DNA from: Clostridia bacterium
Lineage (GTDB): Bacteria > Bacillota > Clostridia > Oscillospirales > QAMX01
DNA length: 39,253 bases
Direction of reading: 5' to 3'
Assembly (NCBI GenBank): GCA_017533425.1
Contig: JAFXIE010000123.1
Location: forward strand, 1 to 39,253
Both the position numbers and the translations under genes were made by a program. Shown here piece after piece: positions 24,494 to 31,627 of this stretch; position 1 is the first letter of the stretch; every line of letters starts with the position of its first letter. A model generated the notes under the pieces. That model worked only from the letters and a program-made list of their open reading frames with translations, was not told where the DNA came from and searched no databases.

Positions 24494-24638
24494 TGCCACA
24501 CAGATGAATATTTTTTCCCCAAGACAGACATACCTTTGGTAAAAACGTATGTCTGATCGTTCTCCTGTCTTGGGGTATCTGTGTGGCAACAGGATCGGCT
24601 GCGTTTTTCGTGCGCAGCCTCCGCTGCGCACTTTTTTT
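24494..24638 (+). ncRNA. Structured RNA leader with antiterminator/terminator switch
   Basis: The transcript would start on stem P1, TGCCACACAGAT (24494-24505) with ATCTGTGTGGCA (24577-24588). Inside is P2, CCCCAAGACAG (24517-24527) with CTGTCTTGGGG (24565-24575), capped by P3, ACATAC (24528-24533) with GTATGT (24547-24552), extendable to 9 bp at the expense of P2. After it come two competing stems: GGCTGCG (24597-24603) with CGCAGCC (24613-24619), or the terminator GTGCGCAGC (24610-24618) with GCTGCGCAC (24623-24631) followed by seven T (24632-24638). They share bases and cannot form together. This is the layout of a riboswitch or other attenuator before the 58-residue gene. I recognise no known riboswitch class. 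Confidence 0.65.
24610..24638 (+). terminator. Terminator (attenuator) of the structured leader
   Basis: GTGCGCAGC/GCTGCGCAC 9-bp stem with a CTCC loop, then seven T. Its 5' arm is also claimed by an alternative stem with 24597-24603. Confidence 0.85.
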
Positions 24639-24665
24639 ATTTTCTTTTTCAGGAGGCATTTCGTT

Positions 24666-24842
24666 ATGGATCATTCTGTGCGAGGCTATTTGCATCGGCT
24701 TCCTTTGGATCTCCTGGAAAAACTTTACGCGAGCGCGCTTGAGAGCCCCCCGGGCGAATACGTTCCCGAGATCGTGGAACTGATGGGCGAAGTGATCGCC
24801 GAGCGTCGAAAGGACGCGAAGGAAGCTCCGGAAGAAAAATAA
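24666..24842 (+). CDS. Small hypothetical protein, 58 residues
   Basis: Begins MDHSVRGYLHRLPLDLLEKLY, with AGGAGG (24651-24656) 9 nt before the ATG. It is predicted almost entirely alpha-helical and soluble, with a charged C-terminus (EERRKDAKEAPEEK-like). No family with known function is recognised. The clear ribosome binding site, the structured leader in front and the terminator behind show it is a real, separately regulated gene rather than a chance frame. Confidence 0.75.
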   Translation: MDHSVRGYLHRLPLDLLEKLYASALESPPGEYVPEIVELMGEVIAERRKDAKEAPEEK

Positions 24843-24855
24843 CCGAACAAAAAAA

Positions 24856-24897
24856 GCGTCCCTGCGTACCGTTGGTACCGCAGGGGCGCAGTTTTTT
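24856..24897. terminator. Bidirectional terminator between small ORF and amidohydrolase
   Basis: GCGTCCCTGCGTACC (24856-24870) pairs with GGTACCGCAGGGGCGC (24874-24889), with A-run 24849-24855 before and TTTTTT 24892-24897 after. It lies between convergent genes and partly overlaps the amidohydrolase stop. Confidence 0.85.
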
Positions 24898-25675
24898 ATT
24901 CTCCGAAGGCCCGGGGAAAGAGGCGCATCGCATTCTTAAAAAGGATATTTTCCTTATCTGAATGCGGGACATCCGCCAGCGCGATGCGGGAATACTGGGC
25001 GGCGAGGGCGTAGGTGTCCGTGCCGAAGAGGATCTTCTCCGACCCAACCTGCTCCACCGCATATTCGATAACACGGTTCAATACGGAAAGTCCGCCGGAA
25101 GTATCCGTATAGATATTTCCGTGCTTTGCGCCGCGGATGGCCTCAATATGCGCCTGCTCCGCAAGATGGGCAATGATCAGCCGCATCCGGGGATACTTAT
25201 CCGCAAAGCGGGGCATTTCCGTGATGGCGGCGGGATGCATAAGTACCGTCGCACCCAGTCGGTCGGCAAAGGAAAAGATGCGGTCCCCATGCTCGCAGAT
25301 ACGGTATCCGTGCAGTTGGGGATGGATTTTCAGTCCCAACACCCGCGGATGCTCCAGCAGCTCTTCCGCCTGCCGAAAGCTCTCCGGCTTTTCCGGATGA
25401 ATGACCACCCACTGGAAGAGCTGCGCATCCGCCCGGAGCATCTCGTGCAGAAAGGCATTTTCTTCCGGGATGCCTCTGTCGCTCATTACTGCCGCATAGG
25501 TCGAGGCGGCATAGGCGCCGATACCGAAGCGGGCGTATTCCCCTTTCAGAAAATCCAGTCCGTTTCTGTGGGTTCCGGCATACGCCGGCGTATCATACTC
25601 GCCCTCGGCCCCATGATTGAAATGGGTATGGATATCGATGGGGGCGCGATCAAACCCGGGAAATTCCATTTTCAT
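24896..25675 (-). CDS. Amidohydrolase family protein (COG2159-like TIM barrel)
   Basis: 259 residues. The metal-binding start is 'IDIHTHFNHG' (HxH, about residues 15-17), followed by 'LGLKIHPQLHGY' (KIHP, about 115), 'VLMHPA', 'LIIAHL' and a late 'ILFGTDTYA' with the catalytic Asp. This is the amidohydrolase-2 pattern of decarboxylase- or lactonase-like enzymes; the substrate is not evident. The ATG overlaps the stop of the glycosidase-like gene (ATGA), so the two are co-translated and probably act on one carbohydrate-derived compound. Confidence 0.88.
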   Translation of the reverse strand: MKMEFPGFDRAPIDIHTHFNHGAEGEYDTPAYAGTHRNGLDFLKGEYARFGIGAYAASTYAAVMSDRGIPEENAFLHEMLRADAQLFQWVVIHPEKPESFRQAEELLEHPRVLGLKIHPQLHGYRICEHGDRIFSFADRLGATVLMHPAAITEMPRFADKYPRMRLIIAHLAEQAHIEAIRGAKHGNIYTDTSGGLSVLNRVIEYAVEQVGSEKILFGTDTYALAAQYSRIALADVPHSDKENILFKNAMRLFPRAFGE

Positions 25676-27120
25676 TCCCCGGCCTCCCTCTCCGCAAACC
25701 GCAGGGCAAAAAGCTCTGCATCGGACAGCTCAAATTCAAAGATAACCGGCTTGCCGGAGAGCCTCCTTACGCTTTCCGCAAAGTCCACCTCTCTGTCCAC
25801 GCAGTCGCCGAAAAGTTCGCAGCTCTCAAAGCCGGGGATGGGAGCGCCCTCCCCATCCAGGATCCGCAGACGGATACCTCCCCGGGCAGAGGTGCGGAAA
25901 TTGATAAAAAGCGCATCTCCCGCAAATGCAAAGAGCTTTGTCCGCAGGGTCTTTCTGCGATAGGGCGCCTTTACGGAGGCAAAGCCCTCCCGCCGGCAGG
26001 TGTAACGCACAAGGCGCGTGGGTACATCCTGCCAATGGTTTTCAAACACGTAGAGGGAAAGCTCCTCCGGCTCTCCTTCGAAGGCGGAGGGGAGCCGCAA
26101 AAGCTCCCCGCAGGCGGGAAAACAGTCACCGTAGACCCAGTTACGGCCGTTTTCCGGCCCCGGCGTAATGATCGCCTCGTCAAACCGATGCCAGCGATAG
26201 CCGTCCCGGGAGGACATAAACACGCAGTCGGTCACCGCAAGCCCATACCTCGGCGAAGCCTCCCAGCGTTCCCGCCGCGCTTCTTTTCCGCCGAGACGGT
26301 CGTAATTTTCCGTCCATTCCTTCCGCTCCACATATCGGGAGGGAAAGCCCACGTAATATCTCCGGTCATAGGGATAGGCCGAAACCACATTGGTATACAG
26401 CGGATACTCCTCCGCATCCCCGAAATCCAGCGCCACCGGTTCGGACCAGTGTTCAAAATCCGCGGATTCCAGCACGCAGATCCCCCGGATCATCTTCTCC
26501 TGAAACCGCGGATCCGCAGAAAAGGCTTTTCGCTTCTGGTCGCGGATGAAGCAGAGGTATTTTCCCCGCGCTGCATCGTAATGCAGGGTATTCTGCGTAT
26601 CGTAGGCAAAACCCTCGGAAATCACTGAGTAGGGGGTAAAATGAATTCCGTCTGCAGAAACCAGACATTGCAGACTGTTTTTCCCGGCGCCCGGATCGGC
26701 GTTTTTCGCCATCAGCGCCTTATAGCGCAATTCCGGCGGGCAGTCGGGATTCGGATCCTTCATAACGGTGAAATTATCGGGGATGTTTTTCAGGATGATG
26801 TTGTTGTCCGTGCTGCCGTTGTATTCGCAGATGCCGAGATTCGGACGCTCCCATCGGATTCCGTCCCTGCTCTCTGCATAGCATACATTGATGCACATGG
26901 GACGATCCTTCCATCCCCATGCCTCATAGTACATCCGGAAAATATTTCCGTCCCGGAAAACGGTAAAAAAGTCGGTACAGTTACCCTCCCACGGGCAGTC
27001 AAGGGTCATGACCACCTCTTTCCTGCGCAGCCGGTTTGCCGACAGCTCCGCATCCGTGTGAGTCCAGTCGACCAACCGGTCATCCCAGAATGGGATCAGC
27101 CCCCGTTCGCATGCATCCAT
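25672..27120 (-). CDS. Glycoside hydrolase-like protein (five-bladed beta-propeller type)
   Basis: 482 residues, no signal peptide, so cytoplasmic. The first two thirds look like the five-bladed propeller of GH32/43/130-related proteins: 'FRMYYEAWG', 'CYAESRDGIRWERPNLG', 'VMKDPNPDCPPELRYKAL', 'SADGIHFTP' and 'SSRDGYRWHRF' are repeated 'seen-in-blade' motifs. A beta-rich C-terminal domain (about 375-480) follows. The catalytic residues cannot be assigned by eye, so hydrolase activity is inferred. AGGAGG precedes the ATG and an extended -10 (TGgTATAAT, minus strand) lies at 27156-27151. It is coupled to the amidohydrolase gene. Confidence 0.72.
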   Translation of the reverse strand: MDACERGLIPFWDDRLVDWTHTDAELSANRLRRKEVVMTLDCPWEGNCTDFFTVFRDGNIFRMYYEAWGWKDRPMCINVCYAESRDGIRWERPNLGICEYNGSTDNNIILKNIPDNFTVMKDPNPDCPPELRYKALMAKNADPGAGKNSLQCLVSADGIHFTPYSVISEGFAYDTQNTLHYDAARGKYLCFIRDQKRKAFSADPRFQEKMIRGICVLESADFEHWSEPVALDFGDAEEYPLYTNVVSAYPYDRRYYVGFPSRYVERKEWTENYDRLGGKEARRERWEASPRYGLAVTDCVFMSSRDGYRWHRFDEAIITPGPENGRNWVYGDCFPACGELLRLPSAFEGEPEELSLYVFENHWQDVPTRLVRYTCRREGFASVKAPYRRKTLRTKLFAFAGDALFINFRTSARGGIRLRILDGEGAPIPGFESCELFGDCVDREVDFAESVRRLSGKPVIFEFELSDAELFALRFAEREAGE

Positions 27121-27150
27121 CTATCTTGCCTCCTGTATCCCATTTTCCTT

Positions 27151-27159
27151 ATTATACCA
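27151..27159 (-). promoter_or_regulatory. Extended -10 element upstream of glycosidase-like gene
   Basis: TATAAT (27156-27151, minus strand) with an upstream TGG; no convincing -35 was found. Confidence 0.45.
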
Positions 27160-27255
27160 TATTCATTTTCCTTCGCCCACCCCGCGGTTGGGACAACTTT
27201 CGCTCCTGTCCGTGACCGTTTTGCGGAAATGTCCCTGCATTTCCGGGCGAACATC

Positions 27256-27282
27256 AAAAAAGCAGACCGGGCCCGGTCTGCT
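27256..27282 (-). terminator. Intrinsic terminator after plsY
   Basis: On the minus strand AGCAGACCGG (27282-27273) pairs with CCGGTCTGCT (27270-27261), followed by TTTTT (27260-27256). It closes the DUF512-der-plsY run. Confidence 0.82.
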
Positions 27283-27293
27283 TATCCTGCTTT

Positions 27294-27923
27294 TTATTTT
27301 TTCTGCTTGAAGTAGAATTTTGATTCGCAGCCCTTGACCAGTCTGCCGATATTGGTTCGGTGCAGCCAGATGACCAGACCGCCCACCAGCAGCGCCTCGC
27401 CAAACATCAGCCAGTGGCCGAAATGGAAGATGAGCATGCACACCGGCAGCGCAGCCGCCGCCATGATGGAGCCCAGGGAGATATACCGCGTGCTGACGGA
27501 AAAGACAAGGAAAACCAAAAACATCACGGCGATCACCCGCCAGTCAAAAACCAGCAGCATACCCGCCGCGGTGACCACGCCCTTGCCGCCCCGCAGACCG
27601 TGCCAGAGGGGGAAGGCATGGCCGAGCACGGCGCCGAGACCGCCGGCAAAGCGGCCATAGAGGCTGAGCTCCGCCCCTGCACCGCCGCAGAGGAAATGGC
27701 CGACCACGGCGGCCAGCACGCCCTTGAGCAAATCGCAGAGCAGCACCGCGAGGGCAAATTTCGGGCCGAGATTGCGGTAAACATTGGTGCTTCCGGCGTT
27801 TCCGCTGCCCATGGTGCGGATATCCTTGCCCGCAAAGAGGCGGGAGAAGAGAATGGCGGGGTTAAAGCTGCCGAAGACATAGCCGATAACCGCGGCAATG
27901 AGAAGCTTCATCCAATCCTGCAT
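27294..27923 (-). CDS. plsY: Glycerol-3-phosphate acyltransferase PlsY
   Basis: 209 residues with about five membrane helices, the normal PlsY length. The three conserved cytoplasmic motifs are present: GSGNAGSTNVYRN (about 41-53), 'GHAFPLWHGLRGGKGVVT' (about 100-117) and 'HRTNIGRLVKG' near the C-terminus. It transfers acyl groups from acyl-phosphate to glycerol-3-phosphate, the first step of phospholipid synthesis. GGGAGG precedes the ATG, 15 nt after the der stop; der-plsY linkage is common in Firmicutes. Confidence 0.97.
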   Translation of the reverse strand: MQDWMKLLIAAVIGYVFGSFNPAILFSRLFAGKDIRTMGSGNAGSTNVYRNLGPKFALAVLLCDLLKGVLAAVVGHFLCGGAGAELSLYGRFAGGLGAVLGHAFPLWHGLRGGKGVVTAAGMLLVFDWRVIAVMFLVFLVFSVSTRYISLGSIMAAAALPVCMLIFHFGHWLMFGEALLVGGLVIWLHRTNIGRLVKGCESKFYFKQKK

Positions 27924-27938
27924 GGTCTGTCCTCCCTG

Positions 27939-29282
27939 TCAGTTTCCGTGAATCTCCGGCGCGGTCTCTCCCTTTTCGCGGATGAGCAGCCGAACCGGCG
28001 TTCCCCGCAGGCCGAAGACCGTGCGGATCTGATTTTCGATATAGCGCTGGTAGGAAAAATGGAAAAGCTCCTTGGAATTGCAGAAAATGGCAAATGCCGG
28101 GGGCTTGACCGAAACCTGGGTGATGTAATAGAGCTTCAGGCGCTTGCCTTTGTCCGTCGGGGGAGAGACGCGGGCGGTGGCCTCGTTGAGAATGTCGTTG
28201 AGCACGCCGGTGGATATGCGCATGGCGTTCTGCTCCGCGACGGAATTGATGGTGTCAAAAAGCAGGGGAATGCGCTGACCCGTCATGGCGGAGATGAAGA
28301 TGATGGGCGCATAGCTCATAAAGGAGAAGGCCAGCTCCGCTTCCTTGCGGAACTTTTCCATGGTCTTGTCGTCCTTTTCGATGGCATCCCACTTGTTGAT
28401 GCAGATGACGGAGGCCTTTCCCGCCTCATGGGCGAGGCCGGCGATCTTGGTGTCCTGGTCGGTGACGCCCTCGGTGGCATCCACCATGATGACGCAGACA
28501 TCCGCCCGCTCCACCGCCATGTGGGCGCGCATGACGCTGTATTTTTCAATGACCTCCTCCACCTTGGACTTGCGGCGGATGCCCGCCGTGTCGATGAAGG
28601 TGTAGGCGCCGTGGGCATTGTCCACATCGGCGTCGATGGAGTCGCGGGTGGTGCCCGCCACATTGGAGACGATGACGCGCTTTTCGCCGAGCACATAGTT
28701 CATCAGGGAGCTTTTGCCGGAATTGGGCTTGCCGATGACGGCCACGCGGATGCGCTCGCTCTCCTGCTCCGTCTCCTCCTCCGGGGGGAAATGCACAAAG
28801 CAGGCATCCAAAAGATCGCCGGTGCCGTGGCCATGGAGGGCGGAAACCTCCACCGGGTCACCAAGCCCCAGGGCGTAAAACTCGTAAAATTCCGGCGGGG
28901 GCGCGCCCAGAGCGTCGGATTTGTTAACGCAGACCACCACGGGCTTTCTGGAACGGCGCAGCATCTCCGCCACCTCGCGGTCCTCCGCCGTGACGCCCGT
29001 CTGAATGTCGCAGACCAGCACCACCACATCCGCCCGCTCGATGGCGATCTCCGCCTGCAGGCGCATGAAGCGCAGGATCTCGCTGTTGTTTTTCGGCTCA
29101 ATACCGCCGGTATCCACCAGAGAGAACTTCCGGCTGCGCCATTCCGCATCGGCATAGATGCGGTCGCGGGTGACGCCGGGCGTCTCCTGCACGATGGAGA
29201 TGCGCTTGCCGGTGATCTTATTAAAAAGCATGGACTTGCCCACATTGGGCCGTCCGACGATGGCAATACAGGGCTTTGCCAT
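27939..29282 (-). CDS. der: Ribosome biogenesis GTPase Der (EngA)
   Basis: 447 residues from the ATG at 29282 (AGGAGG 8 nt upstream); an upstream in-frame Met at 29375 lies inside the previous gene. Two tandem G domains: first GRPNVGKS (about 10-17) with NKSD, second GKPNSGKSS (about 182) with 'DTAGIRRKSKVEEVIEKYSV' and NKWD, then a KH-like C-terminal domain. Der is needed for 50S subunit assembly. It starts 13 nt after the DUF512 stop. Confidence 0.97.
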   Translation of the reverse strand: MAKPCIAIVGRPNVGKSMLFNKITGKRISIVQETPGVTRDRIYADAEWRSRKFSLVDTGGIEPKNNSEILRFMRLQAEIAIERADVVVLVCDIQTGVTAEDREVAEMLRRSRKPVVVCVNKSDALGAPPPEFYEFYALGLGDPVEVSALHGHGTGDLLDACFVHFPPEEETEQESERIRVAVIGKPNSGKSSLMNYVLGEKRVIVSNVAGTTRDSIDADVDNAHGAYTFIDTAGIRRKSKVEEVIEKYSVMRAHMAVERADVCVIMVDATEGVTDQDTKIAGLAHEAGKASVICINKWDAIEKDDKTMEKFRKEAELAFSFMSYAPIIFISAMTGQRIPLLFDTINSVAEQNAMRISTGVLNDILNEATARVSPPTDKGKRLKLYYITQVSVKPPAFAIFCNSKELFHFSYQRYIENQIRTVFGLRGTPVRLLIREKGETAPEIHGN

Positions 29283-29295
29283 GGCTTTTACCTCC

Positions 29296-30615
29296 TTACT
29301 TTGCAAGGCGGCCGCCCCGAAGGGCCTCCGCAAGATCCCCGCCGTCGGTGCCGGAGGTGCAAACCGGCACCCCAAGCCGCCGGGAAAGCTCCGGCAGGGT
29401 CATATCGTCGAGGAAAATGTCCTCATCCCGCTTCATGGCGTTGCCGGGAAGGATGACAAATTCGCCAAGCTCCCTTCCGCCAAGCTGCGCGGCAATATCT
29501 CCGCCGGTCAGCAGGCCGGAGACATCCACCCCATGCCCGAAAAAGTCATTGCGCACGGGGATTACCTCGATCTCTATTCTATTATGGCATTTTTTTTGAA
29601 ATTCGTCAACCAATCCGCGCATAAAGCCTGCAGCGGCAAGGCCGGTGACGAGGCTTGCCCGCCGTTTGCGGGCAAAGAGGGGGAATCGCATCCGGGAAAG
29701 TGCCTCGCGGAATTCCAGCTCGGTGCGGCGGATCATGCCCACGCCGTTGTCCAGCTGGGGGAAATCCTCATAATATTCCGCCGGCGGAAGCGGCCGGCCT
29801 GCCTTGATATAGAGCTCATCGGCCGCGTATACCGTCCGCAGCCCGCGGGTTTTGAGGCACGCATCTCCAAAGCGGTTGCAGAGGGCAATCATCTTCTCCG
29901 CATCCGCCGCCCCCACCGGCTGCAGGGGAACAAGCCCCTCGCGGTGGTCGGTCATGCCCAGGGGGATAACGGCGATGGAATGGATGTTCTCGCCGAGACC
30001 GACGAGATCTGCAAGCGATTTTTCCAGCACCGCTCCATCATTATAACCGGGGCAGATGACCAGCTGGCAGTTGACCGAAAGGCCGGCCTCCGTAAAGCGG
30101 CGCAGCTGATCGAGCACAGGCCCCGCAAAGCGGTTGCACAGAAGCTTTTTGCGCACCTCGGGATCGGTGGCATGGACGGAAACATTGATGGGGGAAAGAT
30201 GCAGGTCGATGATGCGCTGAAATTCCCGGTCGGAGAGGTTGGTCAGCGTCACATAGTTTCCGAAAAGCAGGGAGAGCCGCTCATCGTCATCCTTAAAATA
30301 GAGGCTTTCGCGCATGCCCTCCGGCAGCTGATCAATAAAGCAGAAGATGCACTTGTTGCGGCAGGAGCGGTGCTTATCCATCAGATAGGTCTGAAAGGAC
30401 AGCCCAAGATCCTCATAGGGCTCGTTATCCAGCCGGAAGGTCAGCTCCTCGCCCTCCCGCAGAACGGTGACCTCGACCCCCGCCTCCGCGGCAAAAAAGC
30501 GGTAATCCAGGGCATCGAGGATATCCTCGCCGCCGATGCGCTTGAGCTCATCCCCCACCCGAAGTCCGGCACGGAAGGCAGGGCTTTCCGGGGCAATTTC
30601 CGTGATATGTTTCAT
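29296..30615 (-). CDS. DUF512 family PDZ/radical SAM protein
   Basis: 439 residues from the ATG at 30615, chosen because GGGAGG is upstream; a Met at 30663 lies in the terminator. An N-terminal PDZ-like domain ('APESPAFRAGLRVGDELKRIGG', about 5-27) is followed by a radical-SAM-like segment with CRNKCIFC (about 82-89, CX3CX2C), then the DUF512 domain with 'PEYYEDFPQLDNGVGM'-type sequence and 'TSGTDGGDLAEALRGG' (recognised by family pattern). Its function is unproven; it is regularly adjacent to der and plsY in Firmicutes, as here. Confidence 0.93.
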   Translation of the reverse strand: MKHITEIAPESPAFRAGLRVGDELKRIGGEDILDALDYRFFAAEAGVEVTVLREGEELTFRLDNEPYEDLGLSFQTYLMDKHRSCRNKCIFCFIDQLPEGMRESLYFKDDDERLSLLFGNYVTLTNLSDREFQRIIDLHLSPINVSVHATDPEVRKKLLCNRFAGPVLDQLRRFTEAGLSVNCQLVICPGYNDGAVLEKSLADLVGLGENIHSIAVIPLGMTDHREGLVPLQPVGAADAEKMIALCNRFGDACLKTRGLRTVYAADELYIKAGRPLPPAEYYEDFPQLDNGVGMIRRTELEFREALSRMRFPLFARKRRASLVTGLAAAGFMRGLVDEFQKKCHNRIEIEVIPVRNDFFGHGVDVSGLLTGGDIAAQLGGRELGEFVILPGNAMKRDEDIFLDDMTLPELSRRLGVPVCTSGTDGGDLAEALRGGRLAK

Positions 30616-30645
30616 TTCCGCGCCTCCCTTCGGGCATGGTTTTCT

Positions 30646-30688
30646 AAAAAAATACAGGGGCATAGCCGGATTTCCCGGCTGCCCCTGT
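30646..30688 (-). terminator. Intrinsic terminator after rpmF
   Basis: On the minus strand ACAGGGGC (30688-30681) pairs with GCCCCTGT (30661-30654), with an inner AGCCGG/CCGGCT stem, then seven T (30652-30646). Confidence 0.85.
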
Positions 30689-30702
30689 AACTTGGCTTTC
30701 GA

Positions 30703-30897
30703 TTACTCAGCTGCCTTTTCGGCGGTCTTGACGACCTCGCGGCCCTTGTAGTACCCGCACTTGGAGCAAGCTCTGTGGGGCAGGATCAAAGCACCGCACT
30801 GGGCACACTTGACCAAACCGGGAAGCGTCAGCTTCCAGGTGGAATTGCGTCTCTTGTCGCGTCTCGCCTTGGATGTCTTTCTCTTAGGAACTGCCAT
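30703..30897 (-). CDS. rpmF: 50S ribosomal protein L32
   Basis: 64 residues from the ATG at 30897, preceded by GGGAGGTG. Begins MAVPKRKTSKARRDKRR and carries a zinc ribbon CAQCG...CSKCG, the C+ form. It follows yceD with a 4-nt gap, the standard yceD-rpmF pair. Confidence 0.97.
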   Translation of the reverse strand: MAVPKRKTSKARRDKRRNSTWKLTLPGLVKCAQCGALILPHRACSKCGYYKGREVVKTAEKAAE

Positions 30898-30901
30898 TGT
30901 T

Positions 30902-31432
30902 CTACACCTCCCGATCAGTATCTTTTCTTTCCTGCTGCCGCTTGAGAAGCTCCGCCAGACCCGCAAGCCTCGGATCGATCTCATCGGCGGCGCAGTCGCA
31001 GTCGCCCGCGTTCAGGTTTTTGCCGCACCGCGAACACAGCCCGCGGCAATCCGGCTGACAGAGGATGACCATGTCGCAGGACAGGATCAGCTCGTCACGG
31101 ACGACTCCGTGTAAATCCAGCATATCGCCTTCAACATACACATAGTCTTCCAGCTCGGCGTTTTCCGCATTCTCCGTCACCGTCAGGTCCAGGGGAATGT
31201 CACAGACAAACTCCGCAGGCTCAAGGCAGCGCGCGCAGGAGGCACGGCCGACCGCATGAATATCGGCCTCCACCGTAACCAGACCGGCGCGGTTGCGAAT
31301 TTCGCCGGAGATGCGCACAGGATCCGGGAAAATCCGTTCCCCATACATTTCGATATCGCTCATATCCGCGAGAAACTCCAGCGGAAGGGCGGTACCGGGG
31401 TTTTTCATCACTTCGGCGACATTCTTCCTCAT
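30902..31432 (-). CDS. yceD: YceD family protein (DUF177)
   Basis: 176 residues. Conserved cysteines: CARCLEP (about 71-77) and the C-terminal CQPDCRGLCSRCGKNLN and DCDC cluster, typical of DUF177 proteins. YceD is co-transcribed with rpmF throughout bacteria and in plants the homologue is linked to 23S rRNA processing. GAGGTG precedes the ATG by 5 nt. It has a near-consensus promoter. Confidence 0.93.
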   Translation of the reverse strand: MRKNVAEVMKNPGTALPLEFLADMSDIEMYGERIFPDPVRISGEIRNRAGLVTVEADIHAVGRASCARCLEPAEFVCDIPLDLTVTENAENAELEDYVYVEGDMLDLHGVVRDELILSCDMVILCQPDCRGLCSRCGKNLNAGDCDCAADEIDPRLAGLAELLKRQQERKDTDREV

Positions 31433-31461
31433 CTTGCACCTCGGAAAACGCTGTAGAAGAG

Positions 31462-31490
31462 ATTATACATCAAATATGTTCTCTTGTCAA
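31462..31490 (-). promoter_or_regulatory. Promoter of yceD-rpmF
   Basis: On the minus strand TTGACA (31490-31485), 17-nt spacer, TATAAT (31467-31462): a perfect sigma-A consensus, as expected for a ribosomal-protein operon. Confidence 0.9.
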
Positions 31491-31627
31491 TGGATTTTCG
31501 CCGAAAAAAACCGTTCTTTCCCTGTGTTTTCCGTTACATCTGTTTATTTTTTCGCCGGGCGGGCAAAATGAGAGAGCTGAAAACTCCATTTCCTCCAAAA
31601 AACACAGAAAGGTGATGTGAATTCTCC

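Noticed and set aside
24494-24588. Retron msr-msd or other reverse-transcribed RNA
   Set aside because: The nested stems look superficially similar, but no reverse transcriptase gene is anywhere in the window.
27360-29456. Long plus-strand frame opposite plsY and der
   Set aside because: Histidine/alanine-rich shadow of two well-identified minus-strand genes.
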